From the NCBI GenBank assembly GCA_963804495.1, contig CAWDQN010000015.1, forward strand, positions 1-64,000: 64,000 nt of DNA, given 5' to 3'. Positions 15,781 to 25,480 of the stretch are shown piece by piece; positions within the stretch are counted from its first letter, which is position 1; every line of letters starts with the position of its first letter. A program made the position numbers and the translations under genes. The notes beneath the pieces were generated by a model. That model was not told where the DNA came from. It was given only the letters and a program-made list of their open reading frames with translations, and did no database searches. Origin of the DNA: Rhodovastum sp963804495 (GTDB taxonomy: Bacteria; Pseudomonadota; Alphaproteobacteria; Acetobacterales; Acetobacteraceae).

Positions 15781-16444
15781 TCAGTGGCCGAAACCCAGGA
15801 AGCCGGCCTGTGGCACCGGCGTTCCCGGCGTATCGGCGTACTGCCGCGGTGCCGGTGCCGGCCGGACCGGGCTGGCCGCAACCGTGGCGGGGCGGGGCGC
15901 CGGCCGCGACGGCTCCGGCCGGGACGCGGCCCGCACAGGTGCCGAGGGTTTGCCGGTTTCCGTTGGCGCCGAGGAGACAGAGCCGGAGGCGCCGCGCATC
16001 GACAGCAGCAGGAAGGTAATGTCGTTACGGCCGAGATCGACCGACAGTTCCACCGGCGTTAGTCCGAGTTCATTGGTCGCGTTCAGGTCGGCGCCGCGCC
16101 CGATGGCATCGCGCGCGGCGAGGATGTCGCCCCGGTTCACCGAGTTCGAACAATGCCTCGTTCGGGCGCATCTCGGCCGCCGGCCGTTCGATCGGGGCCG
16201 GTTCGGTGTCGGGCGTGCGGGCGCCGGGTAGGGCAGGGGGCGGCGCTTCCTTCCGTCCCTGTGGCGTGGCCGTGCCCACGACCGGGCCGGTGGCGATCCC
16301 GTTCGAAATGGCGGGATTTGCCATCTGGGCGTGCGCGCCGGTTACACTCACCAGGGCAAGACTCAGCCCGGACGCGCTCAGCAGGATGGCGGTCAGCAGG
16401 GCGCTGGGCGGCGCCGTGCCGGGGCGGGGGAGAGACTGTTTCAT
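15781..16444 (-). CDS. Exported ankyrin-repeat protein, frameshifted
   Basis: It starts MKQSLPRPGTAPPSALLTAI with a signal peptide ending near 'GAHAQ'. A proline-rich linker leads to 'AEMRPNEALFEL', where the frame breaks at about 16140-16146. The next frame continues at once with 'VNRGDILAARDAIGRGADLN' and 'ATNELGLTPVELSVDLGRND', an ankyrin-type pair of helices. One surplus base (gaactcggtgaac on the coding strand) reconciles the frames, giving about 220 aa. The C-terminus is proline/alanine-rich. Likely a periplasmic or outer-envelope protein-interaction module; the function is unknown. Confidence 0.7.
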
Positions 16445-16458
16445 GCCCCCATCCTGAC

Positions 16459-16968
16459 TCAGGAGCGGTTCAGATAAAAGATCCCGAGATTCAGGTAGGT
16501 CGCGTAGCAGCCCCAGATCAGGTACGGTACCATCAGCCAGGCGGCGAGCGGGCGCACCCGGGCGAAGGCGACGATGGTCCAGACGACACTCGCCAGCAGC
16601 GGCACGATCACCACCAGCCCCAGGCCGGGGTTGTGCAGGGCGAAAAAGGCCGGCGACCAGAGGAAATTGAACACCAGCTGGGCGAACCACGGGCGCAGCG
16701 CCAGCCGGCCACCCGGCCGCCGCCACACCAGCCAGGCGGCGATGCCGATCAGCACGTACTGGCACGACCACACCACCGGGAACACCCAGTTCGGCGGTGT
16801 CAGCGGCGGGCGGGCCAGGGCGTCGTACCAGACGCTGATGTTTGGGTCGGTTACCGCGCCGGCGATGCCGCCGGCGACGAAACAGATGCCGATGAAACCG
16901 GCCAGCACCAGCGCCGATGCCCATCGCGGGGTCGGGTCGGTCGATGGGCTCCGGTTGGGGTCGCTCAC
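16459..16968 (-). CDS. tspO: TspO/MBR-family tryptophan-rich sensory protein
   Basis: 169 aa with five membrane helices, the TspO fold. Family features: 'SVWYDALARPPLTPPNWVFP' (residues about 45-64, the conserved W-Y-x-x-L-x-x-P-x-x-x-P-P motif), 'FNFLWSPAFFALHNPGLG' near 118 and 'YLIWGCYATYLNLGIFYLNR' at the end. TspO proteins bind porphyrins; in purple bacteria they dampen pigment gene expression in response to oxygen. The usual length is about 160 aa. It lies directly upstream of the ankyrin gene on the same strand (14-base gap). Confidence 0.95.
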   Translation of the reverse strand: MSDPNRSPSTDPTPRWASALVLAGFIGICFVAGGIAGAVTDPNISVWYDALARPPLTPPNWVFPVVWSCQYVLIGIAAWLVWRRPGGRLALRPWFAQLVFNFLWSPAFFALHNPGLGLVVIVPLLASVVWTIVAFARVRPLAAWLMVPYLIWGCYATYLNLGIFYLNRS

Positions 16969-17007
16969 GGTATGAAAGACACCACACTCCTGTCGAATGA
17001 AATCATC

Positions 17008-19098
17008 TTACGCGCCTTCACGTCGCCACGCCAGCACCGCCAGACCGAGAATCAGCGGCAGGGCGAGCCATGCCGGCAGCAGCGGGGCGGCGGCGATTCC
17101 AGTCACCAGATGATCGTGGCGGCGTTGCAAACCGATCCACGATCCGCCCGCGGCCTCGCGGGCCGGATCGGTCCGCCGCAGCTCTGGCGCGCCGGCCGGG
17201 TCGAGCCAATGCACGCTGCCGCCGCTCGCCCGCACCAGCGAGGCCAGATGGGTGGCAGTGGCGCGTAGGTCGGCGAGTTCCACGGGATCAGCCGCCGCCG
17301 CGGCGGCGTAGGCGGTGCGCGTGCCATCGCTCACCTGCCATACCCCGGGTGAGGTCACCGGCACCTGCCCCAGGCCGCTGCCGGGCCGGGTCGGGGCCAG
17401 CGTCAGTTTCTGCTGCCTGCCGTCGGGGTCGATGACCGAAACCTCGCCCGGCGGTGCGTCGTCGGTGCCGCGGCGCTCGATCGTCAGCCTGCCGTGCTCG
17501 GCGCGCGCGGTCAGGGCGTTCTCTTCCAGTTCGGGCTCCTTCATCAGCCAGTGGGCCACCCGGCGCAGCAGTTCGGCCTGCGGGCCGCCGCCCATGTGGC
17601 CGCGAGACCATAGCCAGATTTGGTCGGACAACAGAAGCGCAACCCGCCCCTCTTCGACATGGTCGAGCAGCAGCAGCGGCTCGCCCCCGGGGCCGCTGAG
17701 CAGCGCATCGCCGCGCGGCTGGCCGGGTTCGATGCGCCGGTACCATGGCCCCCAGCCTGGTTCGCCTTGCGCCCGCCACCCGGCCAGACCGGCCGTGACC
17801 GGGTGACGGCTGCCAAGCGGCGTCACCAGCGGGCGGAACGCCCCCTCCACCACCGCATCGGGCGAGGCCGGCCAGGCCGGCAGCACGCTTCCCAGCGGGC
17901 TCAGCGCCAGGCTGGCGGGACCGCTGAACTCCGGCCCGACGCTCAGCAGCAGCGCCCCGCCGGTGCGCACGTAGTCGGCGATGTTGCGCAGATACTGCGG
18001 CAGCAGGATGCCGCGGTTCTGGAACCGGTCCAGGATGATGAGATCGAACTCGCGGATCTTCACCTGGAACAGCTCGCGCACCGGAAAGGCGATCAGTGCC
18101 AGCTCGTTGAGCGGCGTGAGGTCATCTTTTTCCGGCGGCCGCAGGATGGTGAAATGCACCAGGTCGACTGCCGGGTCGGCCTTCAGCAGCCGCCGCCAGG
18201 TGCGTTCGCCGGCATGCGGCTCGCCGGACACCAGCAGCACCCGCAACCGCTCGCGCACGCCATTGATCGACACTACGACGCGGTTGTTCAGGGCGGAAAC
18301 CTCGCCGGGAAGCGCATCGGCGGTCATTTCCACCACCGTCGGGCCGGCGCGGGTGATCGGGATTTCGATGCTTTGCTCCAGCCCGACCGGCAGGCTTTCC
18401 ACCCGCGGCGGCTCGCCGTCGCGGCGGATGGTCAGGCGGGCGGCGCGGCCTGTGTCCAGGCCCGCGCGCGGCAGCCCCAGGTCCTCCACCACCATGCGGA
18501 TGCTCACCGATTTGCCGACGATGCCGTAGCCTGGCGCCTCGACGATGCGGATGCGGCGGTCGGTTTCTTCCCCGTGGGCCGGGATCAGCACGTGCAGCGG
18601 CGTGCCTCCGGGCGGATTGCCGGCGGGGATGTCGTGCACCTGCCCGTCGGTGACCGCCACCACCCCGGCCAGCCGGGCGCGCGGGATGTCGGCCAGCGCG
18701 CGGTCGACGGCGGCGAACAGGCGGGTGCCCTCCGCGCCCGATTCCGGCACGGTGACGGTGCGCAGTTCCAACTCAGGCAGGGCGCCGGCCTGGGCCTCGA
18801 TGCTCGCGCGCGCGGCCTGTGCCAGCCGGGTCCGCTCACCCACCTGCATGCTGTCGCTCTGATCGACCACCAGCAGGCCGATATCGGGCAGGGTTTCCCG
18901 TGTTTCCTCCACCAGCCTGGGGCCGGCGAGCCAGAGCAGCAACGCGGCGAAGGCGAAGAACCGCCACACCGTGCCGCCCGCCCGCCGCCATAGGGCCACC
19001 CCGAGCGCGACGGCGCATAGCACCGCGAGGGCGGCGAGCAGCCAGTCCGGGATCGAAGGATCGAAACGCAGGGCCGCGACCGCCTGTTCCATGCGCAT
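17008..19098 (-). CDS. VWA-like / glutamine-amidotransferase-like membrane protein of the MoxR operon
   Basis: 696 aa. Two N-terminal membrane helices (residues about 18-60), then 'LPDIGLLVVDQSDSMQVGER', which contains the D-x-S-x-S part of a MIDAS metal site, followed by 'LAGVVAVTDGQVHDIPAG': a von Willebrand A-like domain. The middle (about 280-480) resembles a class I glutamine-amidotransferase-like fold ('LRVLLVSGEPHAGERTW', 'YVRTGGALLLSVGPEF'). A C-terminal helix ends in 'ILGLAVLAWRREGA'. It is the last gene of the moxR-DUF58-BatA/DUF4159 operon. Members are thought to help assemble or monitor envelope complexes; no specific substrate is evident. Confidence 0.8.
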   Translation of the reverse strand: MRMEQAVAALRFDPSIPDWLLAALAVLCAVALGVALWRRAGGTVWRFFAFAALLLWLAGPRLVEETRETLPDIGLLVVDQSDSMQVGERTRLAQAARASIEAQAGALPELELRTVTVPESGAEGTRLFAAVDRALADIPRARLAGVVAVTDGQVHDIPAGNPPGGTPLHVLIPAHGEETDRRIRIVEAPGYGIVGKSVSIRMVVEDLGLPRAGLDTGRAARLTIRRDGEPPRVESLPVGLEQSIEIPITRAGPTVVEMTADALPGEVSALNNRVVVSINGVRERLRVLLVSGEPHAGERTWRRLLKADPAVDLVHFTILRPPEKDDLTPLNELALIAFPVRELFQVKIREFDLIILDRFQNRGILLPQYLRNIADYVRTGGALLLSVGPEFSGPASLALSPLGSVLPAWPASPDAVVEGAFRPLVTPLGSRHPVTAGLAGWRAQGEPGWGPWYRRIEPGQPRGDALLSGPGGEPLLLLDHVEEGRVALLLSDQIWLWSRGHMGGGPQAELLRRVAHWLMKEPELEENALTARAEHGRLTIERRGTDDAPPGEVSVIDPDGRQQKLTLAPTRPGSGLGQVPVTSPGVWQVSDGTRTAYAAAAAADPVELADLRATATHLASLVRASGGSVHWLDPAGAPELRRTDPAREAAGGSWIGLQRRHDHLVTGIAAAPLLPAWLALPLILGLAVLAWRREGA

Positions 19099-19154
19099 CG
19101 GTCAGGCGGCTCCCATAGTGAGGGAATCCCTTCCTTCTCCCCCTCCCCTTGTGA

Positions 19155-21830
19155 TCATTGCCCCAGCCGCTCCAGCAGCGCCGGCACGTGCACCTGATCG
19201 CCCTTATAGTTTCCGGTCAGCGCATACATCACCAGATTGACCCCGAACCGATAGGCCAGCGTGCGCTGGCGGGCGCCGCCGGGGATGATCGCAAACGGCA
19301 GATGCCCGGACTCATCGACCGCCCAGGCCGCTGCCCAACCATGGCTGCCGATAATGACCGGGCTGACGCTGTCGTTGCTGCGGTCCTGGTCGCGCTGCAC
19401 CCACACCGTGTCACCGTCGAACCTTCCCGGGAAATCCTGCAGCAGGTAGAAGGCGCGTGCCAGCACATGGGCACTGGTCAAGGGCGCCAGCGGCGGAACC
19501 GCCAGCCCCCGGGTGACCACTTTCAGCGCTGCGCCGGCGCCGGGGTTAAAGCCCTCGCCGCTGCCGCCGCCGCTGGTGTCGATCACGATGATGCCGCCGT
19601 TGGCCATATAGGCATTCAAGGTTGCCACTGCCGCTGCCGGCAGCGGGATCGCATCCGCTGTGACCGGCCAATACAGCAACGGGTAGAAGGACAGGTCGTC
19701 CCGCTCCGGCACCACTGCGGCCGGCGCGGCCAGATTGGCGGCTGTGCGCCGGTTGACGTAGTCCGAGAGCCCGGTCAGCCCGGCGCGCGACACAAGGTCA
19801 ACCTGGGCGTCGCCGGTAACAACATAGGCCAGCCGGGTGGACAGCGCCGGGTTGGGCTCCTGCGCCGGCGCCGGCAGCGCCGGCACCAGCAGTATCAGCG
19901 CCGCGGCGGTGGCCCGCAGCAGGCCGCGCAGCCGCAGCGACAGCAGCAGGTCGATCGCCAGCAGAGCCAGGGCCAGGGACATCAACCGGGGTGCCAGCGG
20001 CCGTTCCGGCAGGGCGCCCGCGAGTGGCGCCTCCCGTGCCCCCGGCACCGGCGGCGACGCCTCGGGTGCGGCCATACGATTGGACAGGTTGAGCGCCCGC
20101 CGCAGGTTCTCCGGGCCGTATAGCCCGGGCGGATGGCGGGGCGAGACCAGCGCGCCGGTCAGGTCGCGGGCGGTGAGCGCGGTCGCGGCCGGCGGCGGCG
20201 GCGCCAGTTGGCCGAACCCGTCCAGCGTCTCGGCCGGGGCGAGCAGCGGCCCGTCCGCCTCGCCGCCGGCCCCGTCGTCCGCCGCGGCCACCCCCGCCGA
20301 CACCGCAACCAACCGGCGCAGCATGTCGACGAACAGGCCGGAGAGCGGCAGGTTCGACCAGTCGGCATTGGCGGTGACGTGGAACAGCACAATCCGTCCG
20401 GCCCCGCGCGGCGCCTGGGTCACCAACGGGGTACCGTCGGCCAGCCGAGCCCAGGTCGCGTCCGTCAGATGCGCGTCGGGCTCGGCCAGCACCTGCCGGG
20501 TCACCGCCACCTCCGCCGGCACGGCCAGCCCGGCGAAGGGCGAGGCGGCGGGGAAGGCGGCCAGCCCGGCAGGCTGGCTCCACGACATCGCCCCGCCGAG
20601 CTGGCGGTCGCCGGCCAGCAGCTTCACCGGCAGCAATGCGTCCGGGTGTTCGGCGAGGCGGGGGCCGGCGAACCGCAGGAGCAGCCCGCCCTGTTCGACA
20701 AATTTCGCCAGCGCGTCGCTGTCCGGCCCGTCGGCGATCACGTCGTCGGCCAGCACCAGCACCGAAAGCTCGCGCGACAGCAAGTGCGCCAGATCGCCCT
20801 GGCGGATCTCGGTGGTCGGCTCGAGGGCCCGGCGCAGATAATACAGCTGCCCGGTCAGCGGGGTCGCCGCGGCCATGGCGTCCCCGGCAAGCAGCCCGAC
20901 CGGGCGGCGGCGCCAGCGCTCGTCCAGCAGCAGCACCGCGCCGGCCGAGGACGGGCCCTCCAGCACCAGCCGGCCGAGACGGTTACGCAACTCGGGCGGC
21001 AGGTTGATGGTCGCCTCGGCCTCGGCGGCACGCGGGGGGAAGATGGCCGGCGCGCGCGCCAGGGTGCGGCCGTCGCCCGACTGCGCTAGCACCGCGGCCT
21101 CCTCCGGCAGGTCGCGCGGCACCTGGGCGATTCGGGCCACCAACCGGTCGGCCCCGGAGCGCGGCGCCAGCAGCAGCCGCGCTTGCGGTACCGGGTCGCG
21201 CAGCACCTCCACCGGACCGACTGCGGCGAGCGCCGCGGCGAAGCCGTCCCAGCCGGCGCCGCCGGTGGTGCCGTCGGCGAGGTACACGGCCGAAGCTTTG
21301 CCCGCCCAGTCGCGCAGCACGGCGGCGGCCGCGGCGCGGTCGACCGACCAGGGTTTCGGGCGCAGGGCGGCGAGCCGCGTGCGGGCCTCGGGCACCGGCA
21401 GGGCCGGGCTGGCGGCGGGGGGGGCAGCCGCCTCGGTGGGCGCGGTGGCGAGCAGACCGATCGTGCGGCCGTCGTGTTCGGCACGGTCGAGCACCGCACC
21501 GGCGGCGGTGAGAAGCCGCGGCCAGTCCACCGCCGACGCCCAGCCATCATCCACCACCAGCAGCAGCGGACCGCTGCCAGGCAGGCTGCCACCGGTGTCC
21601 AGCACCGGGCGGGCCAGCCCGACGATAACCAGCCCGGCCGCGGTCAGACGCAGCAGCAGCAGCCACCATGGCGTGCGGGACGGCGTTTCGGCGGTGGGGC
21701 TGAGCCCCATCAGCAGGCGCACGGCTGGAAAGGTCTCGCGCCGCGGCGAGGGCGGGGTGACGCGCAGCAGCCACCACAGTGCAGGCAGCACAACCAGCGC
21801 CAGCAGCACCCAGGGGGTCGCGAAAATCAT
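19155..21830 (-). CDS. BatA-like, DUF4159-domain membrane protein
   Basis: 891 aa. The N-terminus MIFATPWVLLALVVLPALWW and 'RETFPAVRLLMGLSPTAETP' form the BatA (aerotolerance) N-terminal region with two membrane helices. The middle resembles the VWA/GATase-like part of its downstream neighbour. After another membrane region near residue 650-690, the C-terminus (about 700-890; 'FYPLLYWPVTADAIPLPAAA', 'GGIIVIDTSGGGSGEGF', 'DGDTVWVQRDQDRSNDSVSP') matches the DUF4159 domain, usually found at the end of these proteins. Start overlaps the DUF58 gene stop by 4 bases. Confidence 0.85.
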   Translation of the reverse strand: MIFATPWVLLALVVLPALWWLLRVTPPSPRRETFPAVRLLMGLSPTAETPSRTPWWLLLLRLTAAGLVIVGLARPVLDTGGSLPGSGPLLLVVDDGWASAVDWPRLLTAAGAVLDRAEHDGRTIGLLATAPTEAAAPPAASPALPVPEARTRLAALRPKPWSVDRAAAAAVLRDWAGKASAVYLADGTTGGAGWDGFAAALAAVGPVEVLRDPVPQARLLLAPRSGADRLVARIAQVPRDLPEEAAVLAQSGDGRTLARAPAIFPPRAAEAEATINLPPELRNRLGRLVLEGPSSAGAVLLLDERWRRRPVGLLAGDAMAAATPLTGQLYYLRRALEPTTEIRQGDLAHLLSRELSVLVLADDVIADGPDSDALAKFVEQGGLLLRFAGPRLAEHPDALLPVKLLAGDRQLGGAMSWSQPAGLAAFPAASPFAGLAVPAEVAVTRQVLAEPDAHLTDATWARLADGTPLVTQAPRGAGRIVLFHVTANADWSNLPLSGLFVDMLRRLVAVSAGVAAADDGAGGEADGPLLAPAETLDGFGQLAPPPPAATALTARDLTGALVSPRHPPGLYGPENLRRALNLSNRMAAPEASPPVPGAREAPLAGALPERPLAPRLMSLALALLAIDLLLSLRLRGLLRATAAALILLVPALPAPAQEPNPALSTRLAYVVTGDAQVDLVSRAGLTGLSDYVNRRTAANLAAPAAVVPERDDLSFYPLLYWPVTADAIPLPAAAVATLNAYMANGGIIVIDTSGGGSGEGFNPGAGAALKVVTRGLAVPPLAPLTSAHVLARAFYLLQDFPGRFDGDTVWVQRDQDRSNDSVSPVIIGSHGWAAAWAVDESGHLPFAIIPGGARQRTLAYRFGVNLVMYALTGNYKGDQVHVPALLERLGQ

Positions 21831-22750
21831 CGTCCCGCCGCGCTGCGCAAACCGGCCTGCGGCGCCAGGGCGGTGTATAGCCCCAGCAGCGCGGGCTCCG
21901 GCGGGTGGTCGGTGCGATGGGTGGCGAAACCGAACCCGGCGGCGGCACAGATGGCGGCAAGCCCCGCCTGCTGCTCGGCGAGCCGCGCGACATAGGCCGG
22001 GCGCACCCCCTCGACGCGCGGGATCAGGGTCTGCAGCCCTTGCTCCAGCCCCTCGAACCGCACCCGTCCGCTGTACGGCAGCAGCGCCTCGGCCGGGTCG
22101 AGCACCTGCAGCACATGCCCGGTCACCGGCACCGCGGCCAGCCGCCCGACCGCAGCCTGGATATCCTCCAGCCGCCCGAGCAGGTCGCCGATCAGGACCA
22201 CGTGGGCATGGCGTGGCAGGCGCTCATCGGGCGGCAGCCCCTCACCGGCGGGCAGCAGAGCCATTTCCTCGGCCAGACGTTCCAGCCCGGCGCGGCAGGC
22301 GACGCTGCGGGCCCCTGCGCCCAGCAGGCCCACCCGCTCGCCGCCGCGCAGCAGCAGGGCGGCCAGCGCCAACGCCAGCAGCCCGGCCCGCTCGATCTTG
22401 CTGGCGGCGGCGTGGCGCGACCGCCATTGCATACTGGCCGCGCCGTTGCGCCACAGCAGCACGGTCTGCGCCGCCTCCCACTCGTTCTGGCGGACAAACA
22501 GCTCCTCGGAGCTGGCGGACTGCAGCCAATCGATCACCGAGGCGTCATCGTCCTCGGCGAAGAACGGACGATACTGCCAGAAACTGTCGCCCGGCCCGAC
22601 CCGGCGGCGGCCATGCATGCCCTGGGCCACGGTGGAGGCCACCCGGTCGGCCTTCACCAGCAGCGGCGGCAGGCGGGCGCCCAGCGCCTCCGCCCGCCGT
22701 GCCGCCGCCCGCTCTCTGGAAAGCGCAGGTGCCGCCGCGGGCTGGTTCAC
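21827..22750 (-). CDS. DUF58-domain protein
   Basis: 307 aa. Typical DUF58 landmarks: 'GMHGRRRVGPGDSFWQYRPF' (residues about 43-62) followed by 'DWLQSASSEELFVRQNEWEA', then a VWA-like fold with 'LDPAEALLPYSGRVRFEGLE' near 235. DUF58 proteins are nearly always encoded after a MoxR ATPase, as here, where the ATG overlaps the moxR stop. They are taken to be clients or adaptors of the ATPase in metal-centre or envelope complex assembly. Confidence 0.9.
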   Translation of the reverse strand: MNQPAAAPALSRERAAARRAEALGARLPPLLVKADRVASTVAQGMHGRRRVGPGDSFWQYRPFFAEDDDASVIDWLQSASSEELFVRQNEWEAAQTVLLWRNGAASMQWRSRHAAASKIERAGLLALALAALLLRGGERVGLLGAGARSVACRAGLERLAEEMALLPAGEGLPPDERLPRHAHVVLIGDLLGRLEDIQAAVGRLAAVPVTGHVLQVLDPAEALLPYSGRVRFEGLEQGLQTLIPRVEGVRPAYVARLAEQQAGLAAICAAAGFGFATHRTDHPPEPALLGLYTALAPQAGLRSAAGR

Positions 22751-23760
22751 CCGATTCCCTCCGCCAGTCTGGCGATGATGTCGGCGAGCGCGATACCGTC
22801 GGCGCGGGCGGAGAAGTTCAGCGCCATTCGGTGGCGCAGCACCGGCTGGGCCAGCGCGGCCACGTCTTCCACACTCGGCACCAGCCGTCCGTCCAGCAGG
22901 GCGCGGGCCCGGCAGGCGAGCATGAGCGCCTGGGCAGCGCGGGGCCCGGGCCCCCAGGCGACATGCCGACGGACCGCCGGGTCCTCGGTGGTTTCGGGGC
23001 GGCCGCCGCGCACCAGGCGCAGGATGGCGTCCACCACACTCTCTCCGACCGGCACCCGGCGGATCAGCGCCTGGGCGGCGATCAGCTCCTCCGGCGTCAG
23101 CGCCTGTACCGGCCGGGTCTCCCTGGCCCCGGTGGTGGCGACCAGCATGGTCCGCTCATCCGCCAGGGTGGGGTAGGTGACCTGCACCTCCACGAGAAAC
23201 CGGTCGAGCTGGGCCTCCGGCAGCGGGTAGGTGCCTTCCTGCTCGATCGGGTTCTGGGTGGCGAGCACATGGAACGGCCGCGGCAGCGCATGTTCGATGC
23301 CGCCCACCGCGACACGATGCTCCTGCATCGCCTGCAGCAGCGCCGACTGGGTGCGCGGGCTGGCGCGGTTGATCTCGTCGGCCATCAGCAACTGGCAGAA
23401 AATTGGGCCGGGGACGAAGCGCACGCTCCGCCGTCCGGCCTCGTCGGTGTCGACCACCTGAACGCCGAGAATATGCGGCGGCATCAGGTCGGGGGTGAAT
23501 TGCACCCGCTTCGCCGCCAGGCCCAGCACGGTGGCGAGTGTCTCCACCAGACGGCTCTTGCCGAGCCCGGGCACGCCGACCAGCAGCACATGTCCGCCCG
23601 AGAGCAGGGTGATCAGCGTCTGGTCCACCACCTCAGGCTGGCCATAGATGGCGCGGCCCACCTGGGCGCGCACGGCGGCGATGCGACTGCCCAGCGCCTC
23701 GACCTCGGCGAGGATATCGGTGGCCGGCGTGGGGGCACCGGCGGTGTCGGCGGGGTGCAT
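22747..23760 (-). CDS. MoxR-family AAA+ ATPase
   Basis: 337 aa from MHPADTAGAPTPATDILAEV. Walker A 'LLVGVPGLGKSRLVETLA' near residue 58, Walker B 'QLLMADEINRASPRTQSALL' near 118, and sensor 1 'FHVLATQNPIEQEGTYPLPE' near 155, all canonical. MoxR ATPases act as chaperones that activate or insert cofactors in partner complexes. Genes for DUF58, BatA/DUF4159 and a VWA protein follow in the same direction with 4-base overlaps, then a 56-base gap. The frame is open far upstream, but that part overlaps the divergent DUF1285 gene and is not coding. Confidence 0.95.
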   Translation of the reverse strand: MHPADTAGAPTPATDILAEVEALGSRIAAVRAQVGRAIYGQPEVVDQTLITLLSGGHVLLVGVPGLGKSRLVETLATVLGLAAKRVQFTPDLMPPHILGVQVVDTDEAGRRSVRFVPGPIFCQLLMADEINRASPRTQSALLQAMQEHRVAVGGIEHALPRPFHVLATQNPIEQEGTYPLPEAQLDRFLVEVQVTYPTLADERTMLVATTGARETRPVQALTPEELIAAQALIRRVPVGESVVDAILRLVRGGRPETTEDPAVRRHVAWGPGPRAAQALMLACRARALLDGRLVPSVEDVAALAQPVLRHRMALNFSARADGIALADIIARLAEGIG

Positions 23761-23835
23761 GGGAAGGGTCCTCGTGTGTCCAATCCATCCTAGATCGGTG
23801 TTCGCGCGCAGTGTGCCACTTTCAGCAGAGGGGGG

Positions 23836-24561
23836 ATGCTCCCTATATCGGTGAACGATTTGGCCATGGTTGAAGGATGCGGCGGAGATGCAACTGTGAA
23901 CAACGCCACGCGCAGCATCGCAGGAGATCCCCTCATCGCACGTGACCGGCACCGCGCTGCCATTGCTCCCAGTCCTGTGATGTCGGGCTCTGTGGTGTCG
24001 GGGTCTGCTGTGGCTGACGGAACACTGCTTTCGCGTTCGTCCTGCCGGCCGGCGGAGTGCGGCGACCTGCCGTTCCTGATCCGGCGCGACGCCACATGGT
24101 TGTACCGCGGCAGCCCGATCGGGCGGAAAGAGCTGGTCTGCCTGTTCTCCTCGGTGCTGCAGCGCGACGAGGACGGCGATTTCTGGCTGGAAACACCAGC
24201 CGAGCGCGGCCGCATCCAGGTCGAGGACGCGCCGTTTCTGGCTGTGGAGTTGGACTGGCGGGGCTGCGGGCGCGACCAGGTGCTCACGTTCCGCACCAAT
24301 GTGGACGAGTTGATCACCGCCGGTCCGGCGCACCCGATCCGCATTGTCCACGACCTGCTGACCTGCGAGCCGACCCCTTATCTGCTGGTCCGCCGCGGCG
24401 CCGGACGGCTGAACATCGAGGCGCGGATTTCCCGTGCTGTCTATTACGAGCTGGTGGCGCTGGCCGAGCCCGGCGAGCTGAACGGGCGGCGCGTGCTCGG
24501 CGTCTGGAGTTCCCGCTGCTTCTTTTCGCTCGGCGACCTGCAGCAGTGCGAGGCGTGCTGA
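23836..24561 (+). CDS. DUF1285-domain protein
   Basis: 241 aa. From about residue 70 the DUF1285 fold is clear: 'CGDLPFLIRRDATWLYRGSP', 'IGRKELVCLFSSVLQRDEDG', 'DFWLETPAERGRIQVEDAPF', 'TFRTNVDELITAGPAHPIRI'. The first 60 residues are serine/alanine-rich and not conserved, so the true start may be an internal codon such as the ATG at 23866. The function is unknown. In Rhodospirillales this gene commonly lies opposite moxR and before the CoA pyrophosphatase, as here. Confidence 0.85.
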   Translation: MLPISVNDLAMVEGCGGDATVNNATRSIAGDPLIARDRHRAAIAPSPVMSGSVVSGSAVADGTLLSRSSCRPAECGDLPFLIRRDATWLYRGSPIGRKELVCLFSSVLQRDEDGDFWLETPAERGRIQVEDAPFLAVELDWRGCGRDQVLTFRTNVDELITAGPAHPIRIVHDLLTCEPTPYLLVRRGAGRLNIEARISRAVYYELVALAEPGELNGRRVLGVWSSRCFFSLGDLQQCEAC

Positions 24562-24638
24562 GCCGGTTGCGCCGCTTGTCACGGCCGCGTGCACGAGATG
24601 CCCGGGGCGCCTGGCGGCGCGGGGGACCATAGCTGCCA

Positions 24639-25247
24639 GTGGACGCCGAGGCGCTGCGGGATCGCCTGAAGGCCGGCATCTCCCGCCACCCGGTTACGCC
24701 GGCCGGCGAGGACAACATGCGCGACCTTTCGGACGGGAAGCTGGTGCCGGCCGCGGTGCTGGTGCCGTTCGTTCTGGGGCCGGTGCCGGGCGTGCTGCTG
24801 ACCAAGCGCACCGCCCACCTGAACAGCCATGCCGGCCAGGTGAGCTTTCCGGGCGGGCGGATCGACGCCGCCGACGCCAGCCCCGAGGCGGCGGCGCTGC
24901 GCGAGGCGCGCGAGGAGATCGGGCTCGACCCCGCGCTCGTGGATCTGATCGGGCGGCTGGGCGATTACGTCACCGGCACCGGCTATTCGGTCACACCGGT
25001 GCTCGGGCTGCTGCCGTTGGGGGTGGGGCTGGAGGGGCTGGACCTGGCGCTCTCACCCGAGGAGGTCGACACGGTGTTCGTGCTGCCGCTGGACGTGCTG
25101 CTCGACCCTGCGGCGCCGCAACTGCGGCGAATGGAATACCGCGGGCGCTGGCGGACATTCTGGGTGTGGCCGCACCCGGAGCATGACATCTGGGGCGCGA
25201 CTGCGGCTATACTGGTTCACCTGGCGGCCCTTTTGCGCGGGGAATGA
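24639..25247 (+). CDS. Nudix CoA pyrophosphatase
   Basis: 202 aa from a GTG start. It has the CoA/acyl-CoA pyrophosphatase arrangement: 'VLLTKRTAHLNSHAGQVSFP' (residues about 51-70) matches the family motif L-L-T-x-R-(4)-H-x-G-x-x-x-F-P-G-G. It runs straight into the Nudix box with 'LREAREEIGLDPA' near 88, whose glutamates bind Mg. Predicted to hydrolyse CoA to 3',5'-ADP and phosphopantetheine. It overlaps the next small gene by 4 bases. Confidence 0.92.
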   Translation: MDAEALRDRLKAGISRHPVTPAGEDNMRDLSDGKLVPAAVLVPFVLGPVPGVLLTKRTAHLNSHAGQVSFPGGRIDAADASPEAAALREAREEIGLDPALVDLIGRLGDYVTGTGYSVTPVLGLLPLGVGLEGLDLALSPEEVDTVFVLPLDVLLDPAAPQLRRMEYRGRWRTFWVWPHPEHDIWGATAAILVHLAALLRGE

Positions 25248-25480
25248 TGCTTCGCTACGCCGAAATCGGTTTTTTTCTTCTGCCCTTCGCGCTTTATGCG
25301 GCCTGGCGGGTGCTGGGGACGCGTGCCACGCCGGCGTTGCTGGGGGCGGCCGCGGCGCTGGTGCTGTTGCTGGGGGCGACGGTGATCTGGTACGGCATGG
25401 ATAACAGCATGCCGGCCGGCACGCGCTACGTGCCGGCGCAGGTGCGCGGCGGCCAGATCGTGCCGGGGCATGGAAGCTGA
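25244..25480 (+). CDS. DUF6111-family small membrane protein
   Basis: 78 aa with two membrane helices (MLRYAEIGFFLLPFALYAAW and 'AAAALVLLLGATVIWYG') and a polar tail 'VPAQVRGGQIVPGH'. This is the DUF6111 pattern found in Rhodospirillales between a Nudix hydrolase and the CCA-adding enzyme. Its stop overlaps the next start by 11 bases. An ATG at 25247 is the alternative start. Function unknown. Confidence 0.82.
   Translation: MMLRYAEIGFFLLPFALYAAWRVLGTRATPALLGAAAALVLLLGATVIWYGMDNSMPAGTRYVPAQVRGGQIVPGHGS

Noticed and set aside
20875..23793. A 972-codon open frame on the plus strand
   Set aside because: It lies opposite the DUF58, BatA/DUF4159 and MoxR genes, is Ser/Arg/Pro/Ala-rich without domains, and is the expected antisense shadow of GC-rich codons.
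23761..24630. Upstream extension of the MoxR frame
   Set aside because: It runs antisense through the DUF1285 gene and lacks MoxR features.
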